Shown piece by piece: positions 35,241 to 40,816 of a stretch of DNA of 49,118 nucleotides. The stretch's first letter is position 1; every line of letters starts with the position of its first letter. Made by a program: the position numbers and the translations under genes. The notes under the pieces were generated by a model. The model worked only from the letters and a program-made list of their open reading frames with translations, was not told the origin of the DNA and made no database searches. This DNA is from Rikenellaceae bacterium (GTDB lineage Bacteria; Bacteroidota; Bacteroidia; Bacteroidales; Rikenellaceae). The stretch spans positions 1-49,118 of the forward strand of contig SUZO01000022.1 of NCBI GenBank assembly GCA_015059805.1, in the 5' to 3' direction.

Positions 35241-36691
35241 TGTTTGTCGCGTTTAATAAGGAGCATCAGCCCCACAAATGTTATTAGGGCGTTGACTATC
35301 AGCAGTTCGTAGCTAAACTTGTAGCCATTAAACCACACCTCGGAGTTCTGCTGCAATATAAAGCATAGCACTGGCGCTACGATAGCCACAACGCCCACAT
35401 ACTTACCTCTAACCCTCCACTTTGTGAATATTCCGAAGGCAAAGAGTCCCAAAATTGGTCCGTAGGTGTAACTTGCAAGGGTATAGACGGCATCAATAAC
35501 ATTTGAACTGCCGACAATAAATAGCGCGCAGATAACAGCAAACATCGCCACTGCCATGCAGATATGTACACGCTTGCGTACGGTGGTGAGCCTCTTCTCG
35601 TCGTATCGTTTCGCGCCACCGAGAACATCAATAGTAAAGGATGTTGTCAGAGCGGTGAGCGCTGAGCCGGCTGCCGAATATGTTGAAGAGACAAGTCCCA
35701 AGATAAAGAGTATGCCCACAATGGTCGGCATTGTAGGTGAGGTTGCGACAGTCGGGAACATATTGTCCGAACCTGCTGGCAGAGAGATGTTCATACGTGC
35801 TGCAAAGGTGTAGAGGATAACACCCAAAACGAGCAGTACGAAGATAATAGCGGTCTGAAGCAGTGCCGAGACAATAAGATTTTTTTGTGAGTCGCGGTAG
35901 TTTTTGCATGCCAAGCTGCGCTGCATCATATCCTGGTCAAGACCTGTCATGGCGATAACCGAGAATACTCCTGCAAGGAACTGCTTGAAGAAGTATCGCT
36001 TGTCGTTCACATCGTCAAAGAAGAATATGCGGCTGCTGTCGCTACTCTTTACCGTTGCAATCATCTCCGAAAATGGCATCTCAAGCCTATCTAACACAAA
36101 CCATATTGAGAGCGCAATGCTCAGCACAAGGCAGACGGTCTTGAGCGTGTCGGTCCAGATGAGTGACTTAACACCCCCCTGAAAGGTGTAGAGAAGCACC
36201 AGCAGCACCGTCAAAGCAGCATTGAGCCAGAACGGTAGTCCATACGGCTCAAAGAGTAGAAGCTGCAGCACAACGCATATCAAAAATAGTCGTACCGAAG
36301 CACCTAACAGCTTAGAGATAAAGAAGAACCAAGCACCCGTCTTATAAGCCCCAGTGCCAAAGCGCTCCTCAAGATAGCCATAGATAGAGACCAAATTCAT
36401 GCGGTAGAATAGCGGAATAAGCACAAAGGCAATCACGAAATATCCCGACATAAAGCCCAATGCCATCTGGAAGTAGGAAAATCCGCTCGCCGCAACCATA
36501 CCAGGCACAGAGACAAATGTCACGCCCGACATCGCCGCGCCAACCATTGCCAGCATAACCATCCACCAACTTGATGAACGATTGCCGACAAAAAATCCCT
36601 CATTGTTCGCCCTGCGACCAGAGAAATATGCAACAGTGAACAGCACCGCTATATAGCCTAATATGGTCGCAATAATTACAACTTTACTCAT
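35237..36691 (-). CDS. Sodium:solute symporter (SSS family), probable amino-sugar importer
   Basis: 484 aa with about 13 membrane helices; first helix VVIIATILGYIAVLFTVAYF, then the SSS-type NEGFFVGNRSSSWWMVMLAM and MVGAAMSGVTFVSVPGMVAA segments, and GLDQDMMQRSLACKNYRDSQ, a common SSS loop. Substrate cannot be read from the sequence, but the 4-nt overlap with the kinase-MurQ fusion makes MurNAc (or anhydro-MurNAc/sialic-type sugar) most likely, as in the murT-murK-murQ arrangement known in Tannerella. Confidence 0.85.
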   Translation of the reverse strand: MSKVVIIATILGYIAVLFTVAYFSGRRANNEGFFVGNRSSSWWMVMLAMVGAAMSGVTFVSVPGMVAASGFSYFQMALGFMSGYFVIAFVLIPLFYRMNLVSIYGYLEERFGTGAYKTGAWFFFISKLLGASVRLFLICVVLQLLLFEPYGLPFWLNAALTVLLVLLYTFQGGVKSLIWTDTLKTVCLVLSIALSIWFVLDRLEMPFSEMIATVKSSDSSRIFFFDDVNDKRYFFKQFLAGVFSVIAMTGLDQDMMQRSLACKNYRDSQKNLIVSALLQTAIIFVLLVLGVILYTFAARMNISLPAGSDNMFPTVATSPTMPTIVGILFILGLVSSTYSAAGSALTALTTSFTIDVLGGAKRYDEKRLTTVRKRVHICMAVAMFAVICALFIVGSSNVIDAVYTLASYTYGPILGLFAFGIFTKWRVRGKYVGVVAIVAPVLCFILQQNSEVWFNGYKFSYELLIVNALITFVGLMLLIKRDKQ

Positions 36692-36701
36692 ACTCTATAA
36701 T

Positions 36702-36756
36702 AAAAAAGGCGACCTTTGCAACATCAAGACGACCTTGACTGCAACAGCCACCTTTT
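36702..36756 (-). terminator. Probable argR terminator
   Basis: On the minus strand AAAAGGTGGC pairs with GTCGCCTTTT (G-U pairs included), with an inner TCAAG/CTTGA hairpin, and is followed by a T-run. It lies between argR and the symporter gene. Confidence 0.55.
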
Positions 36757-36778
36757 ACAGTTTAAGCAAATAAAACCC

Positions 36779-37246
36779 TTAGAGAAGTGCTAAAGATGGA
36801 AATGCCGCATGCAAAACCTCCAATACACTACTCTGCTCAGCTCCCTCACGCAACACCATAATAATAGTGTTATCTCCAGCCACAGTGCCCAAAATATCTT
36901 GAGATTTGCGACTATCTACAATAACACCAACAGCATTTGCGTAACCAGATTTGGTAATAATAACACCGACATTGCCTGAGAACTTGACGCCCAAAATAGC
37001 ATCCCCTAAATTGGAAGTCCCAAACTCGGAACGAGAGGCTATATGCTCAGCAGAAACATATATATAACCCTTCTCTGGGTGTGGCATCTTAGAGATGTTA
37101 ATCTCCTTAAAATCACGCGATAGTGTACTCTGTGTAGCATGAACACCATAGCGCTCCAAATGTTTGATTAACTCCTCCTGAGAGCCAATCAACTCCTCTG
37201 CAATAATTCGCTTGATAATATTCAAACGTTCACTTTTCTTTCCCAT
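36779..37246 (-). CDS. argR: Arginine repressor ArgR
   Basis: 155 aa, normal length. N-terminal winged helix with QEELIKHLERYGVHATQSTL and SRDFKEI, C-terminal arginine-binding/oligomerisation part with GVIITKSGYANAVGVIVDS and GTVAGDNTIIMVLRE. Represses arginine synthesis genes when arginine is bound. No arg biosynthetic gene is in the window. A TTG-N19-TAAATTTG promoter is upstream. Confidence 0.93.
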   Translation of the reverse strand: MGKKSERLNIIKRIIAEELIGSQEELIKHLERYGVHATQSTLSRDFKEINISKMPHPEKGYIYVSAEHIASRSEFGTSNLGDAILGVKFSGNVGVIITKSGYANAVGVIVDSRKSQDILGTVAGDNTIIMVLREGAEQSSVLEVLHAAFPSLALL

Positions 37247-37274
37247 AATTTTTCCAAAAAATCAACCATTGTTG

Positions 37275-37304
37275 CAAATTTAGTCAATTTTTTGTAATTT
37301 ACAA
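37275..37304 (-). promoter_or_regulatory. argR promoter
   Basis: Minus strand TTG (37304-37302), 19-nt spacer, TAAATTTG (37282-37275), 29 nt before the ATG. Confidence 0.55.
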
Positions 37305-37385
37305 CATAAATTCATAGAAAATCAAAAAAATATTTTTCTGCCATTTTATTTTAGGCACTTATATAGCAAATTACACTAAGCGGTA

Positions 37386-37412
37386 GAAAAAGGGGCTGCG
37401 TGAACAACCCCT
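37386..37412 (-). terminator. Terminator of the 25-aa peptide gene
   Basis: Minus strand AGGGG-T-TG ... CA-G-CCCCT followed by TTTTTC, 11 nt after the TAG of the small gene. The presence of a dedicated terminator supports the small gene being expressed. Confidence 0.65.
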
Positions 37413-37422
37413 CCCCGATTGA

Positions 37423-37500
37423 CTATCTACGAGAAATGCAAACAGTAGTTCTTATTTGTACTCGCGTTGTAGTCTTAACTCGGACTTTAATCTTTGCCAT
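37423..37500 (-). CDS. Very small basic peptide (25 aa), VRV-TRV-VC family
   Basis: ATG at 37500, TAG at 37423. The peptide starts MAKIKVRVKTTTRV and ends TTVCISRR; 8 of its 25 residues are Arg or Lys. It has its own TATCTTTG upstream (37607-37600) and hairpin terminator downstream, so it looks like a complete mini-gene. The core VRVKTTTRV and the VC near the end align with VRVRAYTRV and VC in the 47-aa peptide gene on the other side of the IS. Function unknown; could also be a trimmed remnant of the longer form. Confidence 0.5.
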   Translation of the reverse strand: MAKIKVRVKTTTRVQIRTTVCISRR

Positions 37501-37599
37501 AATACAATAGTTTCTAAATTTAACAATAGTCACTTCACCCTCTCGCGGGGCTAACCCTTGAATACCCGTTGTTAGGGTGGTAAATGACAAAGATTGCGA

Positions 37600-37607
37600 C
37601 AAAGATA
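37600..37607 (-). promoter_or_regulatory. Promoter -7 element of the 25-aa peptide gene
   Basis: TATCTTTG on the minus strand, about 100 nt before the ATG. The expected -33 position is T-rich on plus and lacks TTTG on minus, possibly lost through the adjacent IS. Confidence 0.4.
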
Positions 37608-37707
37608 CGAAAAATATCGGGGCTACCGTTTTTTTTGAAAAAAAGTTCTTTGAAATATTTTGTTATCTCGTAAATAATTACTATCTTGTGAGTGAATCAA
37701 AACGATA

Positions 37708-38613
37708 GTGGTTATGGGCAAGACTAATGGTTTTCTTTCATTTACAAGTACATTTCCAACCGAGCAAAGTTGTATAGAATACTACGAGCAGATTAGGTGG
37801 AATGGCAAGGTCGTTTCTCCATTTGATGAGACCGCAAAAGTATATAAGTGTAAGAATGGCAAGTACCGTTGTGCCAATACAGGAAAGTATTTTGATGTCA
37901 AGACAGGTACTGTTTTCGCCCATACTAAATTGCCGTTGAGATATTGGTTTTATGCAATGTTTTTATTCCTTTCACATAAAAGGGGTGTATCATCTTGCCA
38001 ATTAGCACGAGATTTGGGTGTTACTCAAAAGACTGCGTGGGGTATGTTGCACAAAATCCGTGAGTATATGGATTGTGAGAACGACCATCAGTTGTGCGAG
38101 GAGGTTGAGATAGACGAGACCTTTGTTGGTGGAAAGAACAAGAATAGGCATAAGGATAAAAAGGTAGAAAAGTGTCAAGGTCGTAGTTTTAAGGATAAAG
38201 CACCCGTATTTGGAATGTACCAGCGTGGCGGTAAACTCGTTGCAAAGGTTGTTCCTGATACACGAGCCAAGACCTTATCTCCGATACTATCCGAGTATGT
38301 AACAACCGAGAGTAGAGTATTTACCGATGGTTGGGAATATGGCGATATGAGGAGTTATGAGCAGATGTCTGTTGACCACGGAATAGGTTTCTATGGTACT
38401 ACGATAGTTGATGCCGCTGGTGTTTGCGTTATGGTATGCACCAATGGCATAGAAAATGCTTGGTCGCACTTAAAGCGTACTATATTCGGAACTTATTATC
38501 AAGTCAGCAAAAAGCACCTACAACGCTATGTTGATGAGTTCACTTTCCGATTTAATACACGAAAACTTGGCGATTTTGAAAGATTTGAGTTATATTTGCA
38601 TTATGTAGCGTAA
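37708..38613 (+). CDS. IS1595-family transposase (ISXO2-like)
   Basis: 301 aa. N-terminal zinc-ribbon-like part (KVYKCKNGKYRCANTGKYFD, VKTGTVFAHTKLP), a helix-turn-helix region (SCQLARDLGVTQKTAWGMLH), and an ISXO2-like catalytic domain: VEIDETFVGGKNK with the first Asp, FTDGWEYG with the second, and NGIENAWSHLKRTIFG with the last acidic/Asn position. The frame is intact, so it may be active. Start is ATG 37714 if the first VM dipeptide is ignored (alternative 37708). Confidence 0.92.
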   Translation: MVMGKTNGFLSFTSTFPTEQSCIEYYEQIRWNGKVVSPFDETAKVYKCKNGKYRCANTGKYFDVKTGTVFAHTKLPLRYWFYAMFLFLSHKRGVSSCQLARDLGVTQKTAWGMLHKIREYMDCENDHQLCEEVEIDETFVGGKNKNRHKDKKVEKCQGRSFKDKAPVFGMYQRGGKLVAKVVPDTRAKTLSPILSEYVTTESRVFTDGWEYGDMRSYEQMSVDHGIGFYGTTIVDAAGVCVMVCTNGIENAWSHLKRTIFGTYYQVSKKHLQRYVDEFTFRFNTRKLGDFERFELYLHYVA

Positions 38614-38617
38614 AATT

Positions 38618-38758
38618 ATGGCAAAAAATATATCTGACACAGCACCTAAAAACAAAGACAAGAAAAACACGACCAGAGCTAAACATTTGGTTGTGTCTAA
38701 ATCTAAGTTTGATGAATTGCTAAAAAAAGCAATAAAGCCTAAAGATTGCAAGAAGTAA
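38618..38758 (+). CDS. Small Lys-rich passenger protein of the IS (46 aa)
   Basis: ATG at 38618, 4 nt after the transposase stop, TAA at 38756-38758. It starts MAKNISDTAPKNKDKKNTTR and ends with KFDELLKKAIKPKDCKK, about one third Lys/Arg, with a short amphipathic helix VSKSKFDELLKKAI. Its tight spacing suggests translation from the transposase mRNA. A DNA-binding or regulatory accessory role is possible but not shown. Confidence 0.55.
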   Translation: MAKNISDTAPKNKDKKNTTRAKHLVVSKSKFDELLKKAIKPKDCKK

Positions 38759-38806
38759 AAACCGAGAGGTGAAGAAGAAAACAAACTTATAAATCTGTAT
38801 TACACA

Positions 38807-38950
38807 CTATTTGCGAGAACCCCAATTCCCTCTACAATGCGCACAAACAGATTCAACCCTGCCGTATCGTACTCTTGTGTAGGCACGAACACGGACTGGC
38901 TTGTCGCCTCCACAATAAAGACGAGTGCCAGATTCCTTACATTCTCTCAT
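38807..38950 (-). CDS. Small four-cysteine peptide (47 aa), VRV-TRV-VC family
   Basis: ATG at 38950, TAG at 38807. Cys residues at 4, 13, 37 and 40 plus His39 (N-terminal MRECKESGTRLYCGG, C-terminal VCAHCRGNWGSRK) suggest a mini zinc-ribbon, with a basic centre VRVRAYTRVRYGRV. A good promoter (TTG-N20-TACCTTTG, 39128-39098) lies ~150 nt upstream. It resembles the 25-aa peptide gene on the other side of the IS. Function unknown. Confidence 0.55.
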   Translation of the reverse strand: MRECKESGTRLYCGGDKPVRVRAYTRVRYGRVESVCAHCRGNWGSRK

Positions 38951-38962
38951 TTGTAAATTATA

Positions 38963-39092
38963 TTATTTGAAGTTGTGTAAAGATGCGGAATTTGACAATG
39001 CGTCTGAACCTCTCGGATTACTTCTTATAAAAAAAGCACCTACTTGGGGATAGATGCCTTGAAATGAAAGAATGTTTCTTTGCTTCAAATAA
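38963..39092 (-). promoter_or_regulatory. Leader of the 47-aa peptide gene with long-range pairing
   Basis: TTATTTGAAG (38963-38972) and CTTCAAATAA (39083-39092) are perfect 10-nt complements at the two ends of the 5' leader, so the untranslated RNA can close into one large loop just before the start codon region. Confidence 0.45.
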
Positions 39093-39097
39093 CACTG

Positions 39098-39128
39098 CAA
39101 AGGTAGTATATATTTTCTGTAAAAACAA
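39098..39128 (-). promoter_or_regulatory. Promoter of the 47-aa peptide gene
   Basis: Minus strand TTG (39128-39126), 20-nt spacer, TACCTTTG (39105-39098). Confidence 0.55.
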
Positions 39129-39194
39129 GTTTTTTTCAAAATATTTACAAAAATTTTTACAACTATTCATTATCTGTTTTCAAAAACTTTTTCA

Positions 39195-39202
39195 TATCTT
39201 TG
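39195..39202 (+). promoter_or_regulatory. Promoter -7 element of the structured leader RNA
   Basis: TATCTTTG fits TAnnTTTG; transcription would begin near 39209, about 265 nt before the next start codon. No clear -33 box. Confidence 0.5.
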
Positions 39203-39208
39203 TAGTCG

Positions 39209-39472
39209 GATTGTGAAATACACAATTTTAGATGGCATTTAGGCTATTGCGTTCACGGTAAAACGACCAAAATTACACTACGAACAAGCAATAGGCACGA
39301 TGAATGCCCTCGCTGTATAGCGCGGGTTGTGCTTATGTTCGTATAGGTGCTTGGTCGTACCTTCCGTGAGTAAGCGCACCCACGCTTCTCTTTTAGAGTT
39401 AAACGGTTGCTATCTAACAGCAACGAGTACAAAGTGTACTATTATATGTTTAACTAAAAATTTCAAAGTATT
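39209..39472 (+). ncRNA. Highly structured leader RNA or separate small RNA of unknown class
   Basis: Long-range helices close on each other: TCACGG 39253-39258 with CCGTGA 39364-39369; ACGACCAA 39263-39270 with TTGGTCGT 39351-39358; TACGAAC 39279-39285 with GTTCGTA 39337-39343; ATAGGCAC 39291-39298 with GTGCTTAT 39329-39336 (one G-U); and a tip hairpin CCC-CGCT/AGCG-GGG at 39307-39326. Further stems follow: AAGCG/CGCTT 39372-39387, GTTGCT/AGCAAC 39406-39424, AGTACA/TGTACT 39426-39440. No known riboswitch, tmRNA, RNase P or SRP signature was recognised. Confidence 0.6.
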
Positions 39473-40069
39473 ATGAAAAAGATTCTATTGATTGTAGTTT
39501 CGTTGTGCGTATGCGAATTGGTGTATGCTCAACAAAAGGGGTTCGAGACTTCTCTTGAAGCCAATGTAGGCATTGGACTTGATGATTACACCAAGTACAC
39601 ATTCGGAGTCAATGTTATTGGAGGATATAGATTTAATGATTTCATTTCCTTGTCCGCTGGTATTGGTTATACTTACCTAAATGGTTTATACTATTCAAAT
39701 TATGAATATCTTGGCAAAGGGGATTCTTATCGACATAAAAGCTATGATGTGAGAAGCAATTTGAATGTATTTGCAAGAGCTAAAATCAATATGACAAAAA
39801 CGAAGGTTTCTCCATTTATTTTGGTTGATTTGGGCGGAACATTTGGATTGGTTTCAAGTTCAGTAAAAATGGCAAACGGTTTTATGTATGAGCCAGCCTT
39901 GGGTTGCGATTTCAAACTGAAAGAAAAGCACAAGGTGTATGTAATGTTAGGATATAAAGGTATGAAATATCAATATTCTGCTTTTGATACTACATTTGGC
40001 AGTGCAGGTGAAGATATCCGTAAGACAACAGCAAATTCATTTTGTATACATTTAGGATTCACCTTCTAA
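39473..40069 (+). CDS. Outer-membrane beta-barrel protein
   Basis: 198 aa with a signal peptide (MKKILLIVVSLCVCELVYAQ). The mature part is a run of amphipathic strands (FGVNVIGGYRFNDFISLSAG, IGYTYLNGLYYSN, SPFILVDLGGTFGLVSS, YVMLGYKGMKYQYSAF) ending CIHLGFTF with a terminal Phe, typical of an 8-stranded OmpW/OmpX-like or PorT-like barrel. It stands alone behind a long structured leader, and its base composition is lower in GC than the core genes, suggesting acquisition with the accessory region. Confidence 0.75.
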   Translation: MKKILLIVVSLCVCELVYAQQKGFETSLEANVGIGLDDYTKYTFGVNVIGGYRFNDFISLSAGIGYTYLNGLYYSNYEYLGKGDSYRHKSYDVRSNLNVFARAKINMTKTKVSPFILVDLGGTFGLVSSSVKMANGFMYEPALGCDFKLKEKHKVYVMLGYKGMKYQYSAFDTTFGSAGEDIRKTTANSFCIHLGFTF

Positions 40070-40111
40070 TATATTATTTAACTCATAATAAGAGTTTATA
40101 TTAGATGCAGA

Positions 40112-40147
40112 AAAATAGCGAGATTGTTTGTAATCTCGCTATTTTTT
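40112..40147 (+). terminator. Terminator of the barrel gene
   Basis: Perfect 14-bp stem AAAATAGCGAGATT / AATCTCGCTATTTT (40112-40125, 40132-40145) with T-run. Confidence 0.9.
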
Positions 40148-40157
40148 ACTACCTTTG
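40127..40157 (+). promoter_or_regulatory. Promoter embedded in the terminator
   Basis: TTTG (40127-40130), 19-nt spacer, TACCTTTG (40150-40157). The -33 box lies in the terminator loop. It is followed by a GCACC-AGA-GGTGC hairpin. Confidence 0.5.
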
Positions 40158-40237
40158 CACCAGAGGTGCAAAACATAATAACAAGATAACAAAATTAGTG
40201 TAAAATAGTATATAAATACCTTATTTTATCGCAAAAG

Positions 40238-40268
40238 TTTGCAAATAAAAAAAATCTTACTACCTTTG
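40238..40268 (+). promoter_or_regulatory. tRNA-Val promoter
   Basis: TTTG (40238-40241), 19-nt spacer, TACCTTTG (40261-40268), 28 nt before the tRNA. Confidence 0.7.
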
Positions 40269-40296
40269 TACCCGCAGTTTGAAAAAACGCCAATTT

Positions 40297-40371
40297 GGGA
40301 GTTTAGCTCAGCTGGTTCAGAGCATCTGCCTTACAAGCAGAGGGTCGGCGGTTCGAATCCGTCAACTCCCA
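40297..40371 (+). tRNA. tRNA-Val (anticodon UAC)
   Basis: 75 nt. Acceptor stem GGGAGTT/AACTCCC, D-arm with AGCTCAGCTGGTTCAGAGC, anticodon stem TCTGC/GCAGA with loop CTTACAA (anticodon TAC, reading GUA), T-arm CGGCG-GTTCGAATC-CGTCA region, discriminator A. The 3' CCA is not encoded. Confidence 0.95.
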
Positions 40372-40505
40372 CACAACAGAAGACACGCTACTACTGTAGC
40401 GTGTTTTTTTTGTTTGTTTTGCTCTTTGTGTGCAAGCCCACAGAGCAAACAAACAAAAAAACAAGCCTCGGCTTGCCTTCTGTTGGGGAGTTGACGGATT
40501 CAAAC
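40351..40505. repeat. Inverted duplication of the tRNA-Val 3' end
   Basis: Bases 40486-40505 are the reverse complement of the tRNA 3' part 40351-40370 (19 of 20 bases), and 40477-40485 continue as the complement of 40374-40382. Between them T-rich 40403-40430 and A-rich 40439-40462 are also nearly complementary, so the whole block is a large palindrome around ~40434. Confidence 0.8.
40383..40411 (+). terminator. tRNA-Val terminator
   Basis: ACACGCTAC / GTAGCGTGT stem, TACT loop, followed by eight Ts. Confidence 0.9.
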
Positions 40506-40544
40506 TTTTTGGGCGGTTACCTCGGTCGTGTATCTCCGCACCGC

Positions 40545-40708
40545 GTTCCGCGACTGCGGCACTCCCTCGGTGATGTTGTGATGTGGTTTTCGCCACATCA
40601 CAACATTCGAATCCGTGTTTCTTATGGGGGGACTTGTGAACAAACTTTCAGAACACATATAAACAAAAAAAGCAAGCGTTCTGCGACTGCGGCACCCATC
40701 GGTGATGT
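40545..40708. repeat. Pair of imperfect direct repeats and a 14-bp palindrome downstream of tRNA-Val
   Basis: GTTCCGCGACTGCGGCAC (from 40545) and GTTCTGCGACTGCGGCAC (from 40678), each followed by TCGGTGATGT. Between them ATGTTGTGATGTGG (40573-40586) and its exact complement (40593-40606) form a hairpin, then TTCGAATCCGT (40606-40616) repeats part of the tRNA T-arm. No gene is supported from 40412 to 40779. Confidence 0.7.
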
Positions 40709-40779
40709 GGCTAAATGGTAGTTGTAGTGCAAAATATTTTGTTTTTGGGGTGGGGTGGCTGTTTCTGATAATAAATTTG

Positions 40780-40787
40780 TATATTTG
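40780..40787 (+). promoter_or_regulatory. Promoter -7 element of the DUF3078 unit
   Basis: TATATTTG, 29 nt before the ATG at 40817; -33 box unclear. Confidence 0.45.
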
Positions 40788-40816
40788 CGAAGAATATGAC
40801 TATTTAAGCTAATATT

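Larger units (their letters stand above)
37620..38800 (+). mobile_element. IS1595-type insertion sequence (approximate limits)
   Basis: The transposase plus the small passenger ORF at 38618-38758 make a ~1.2-kb element. I could not identify terminal inverted repeats or the 8-bp target duplication with certainty, so both ends are estimates lying between the two small peptide genes on the opposite strand. Confidence 0.6.

Noticed and set aside
37633..39141. Possible terminal inverted repeat TTTTGAAAAAAAGTT / AAGTTTTTTTCAAAA for the IS
   Set aside because: 14 of 15 match but almost pure A/T; no flanking target duplication, so not accepted as the IS ends.
40303..40596. 97-codon minus-strand frame over the same tRNA
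   Set aside because: Antisense translation of the tRNA and palindrome; compositional artefact.
40239..40721. 160-codon open frame across tRNA-Val and the repeats
   Set aside because: It reads through the tRNA and its palindrome (the SSAGSEHLPYKQRVGGSNP stretch is translated tRNA); no coding signal remains.
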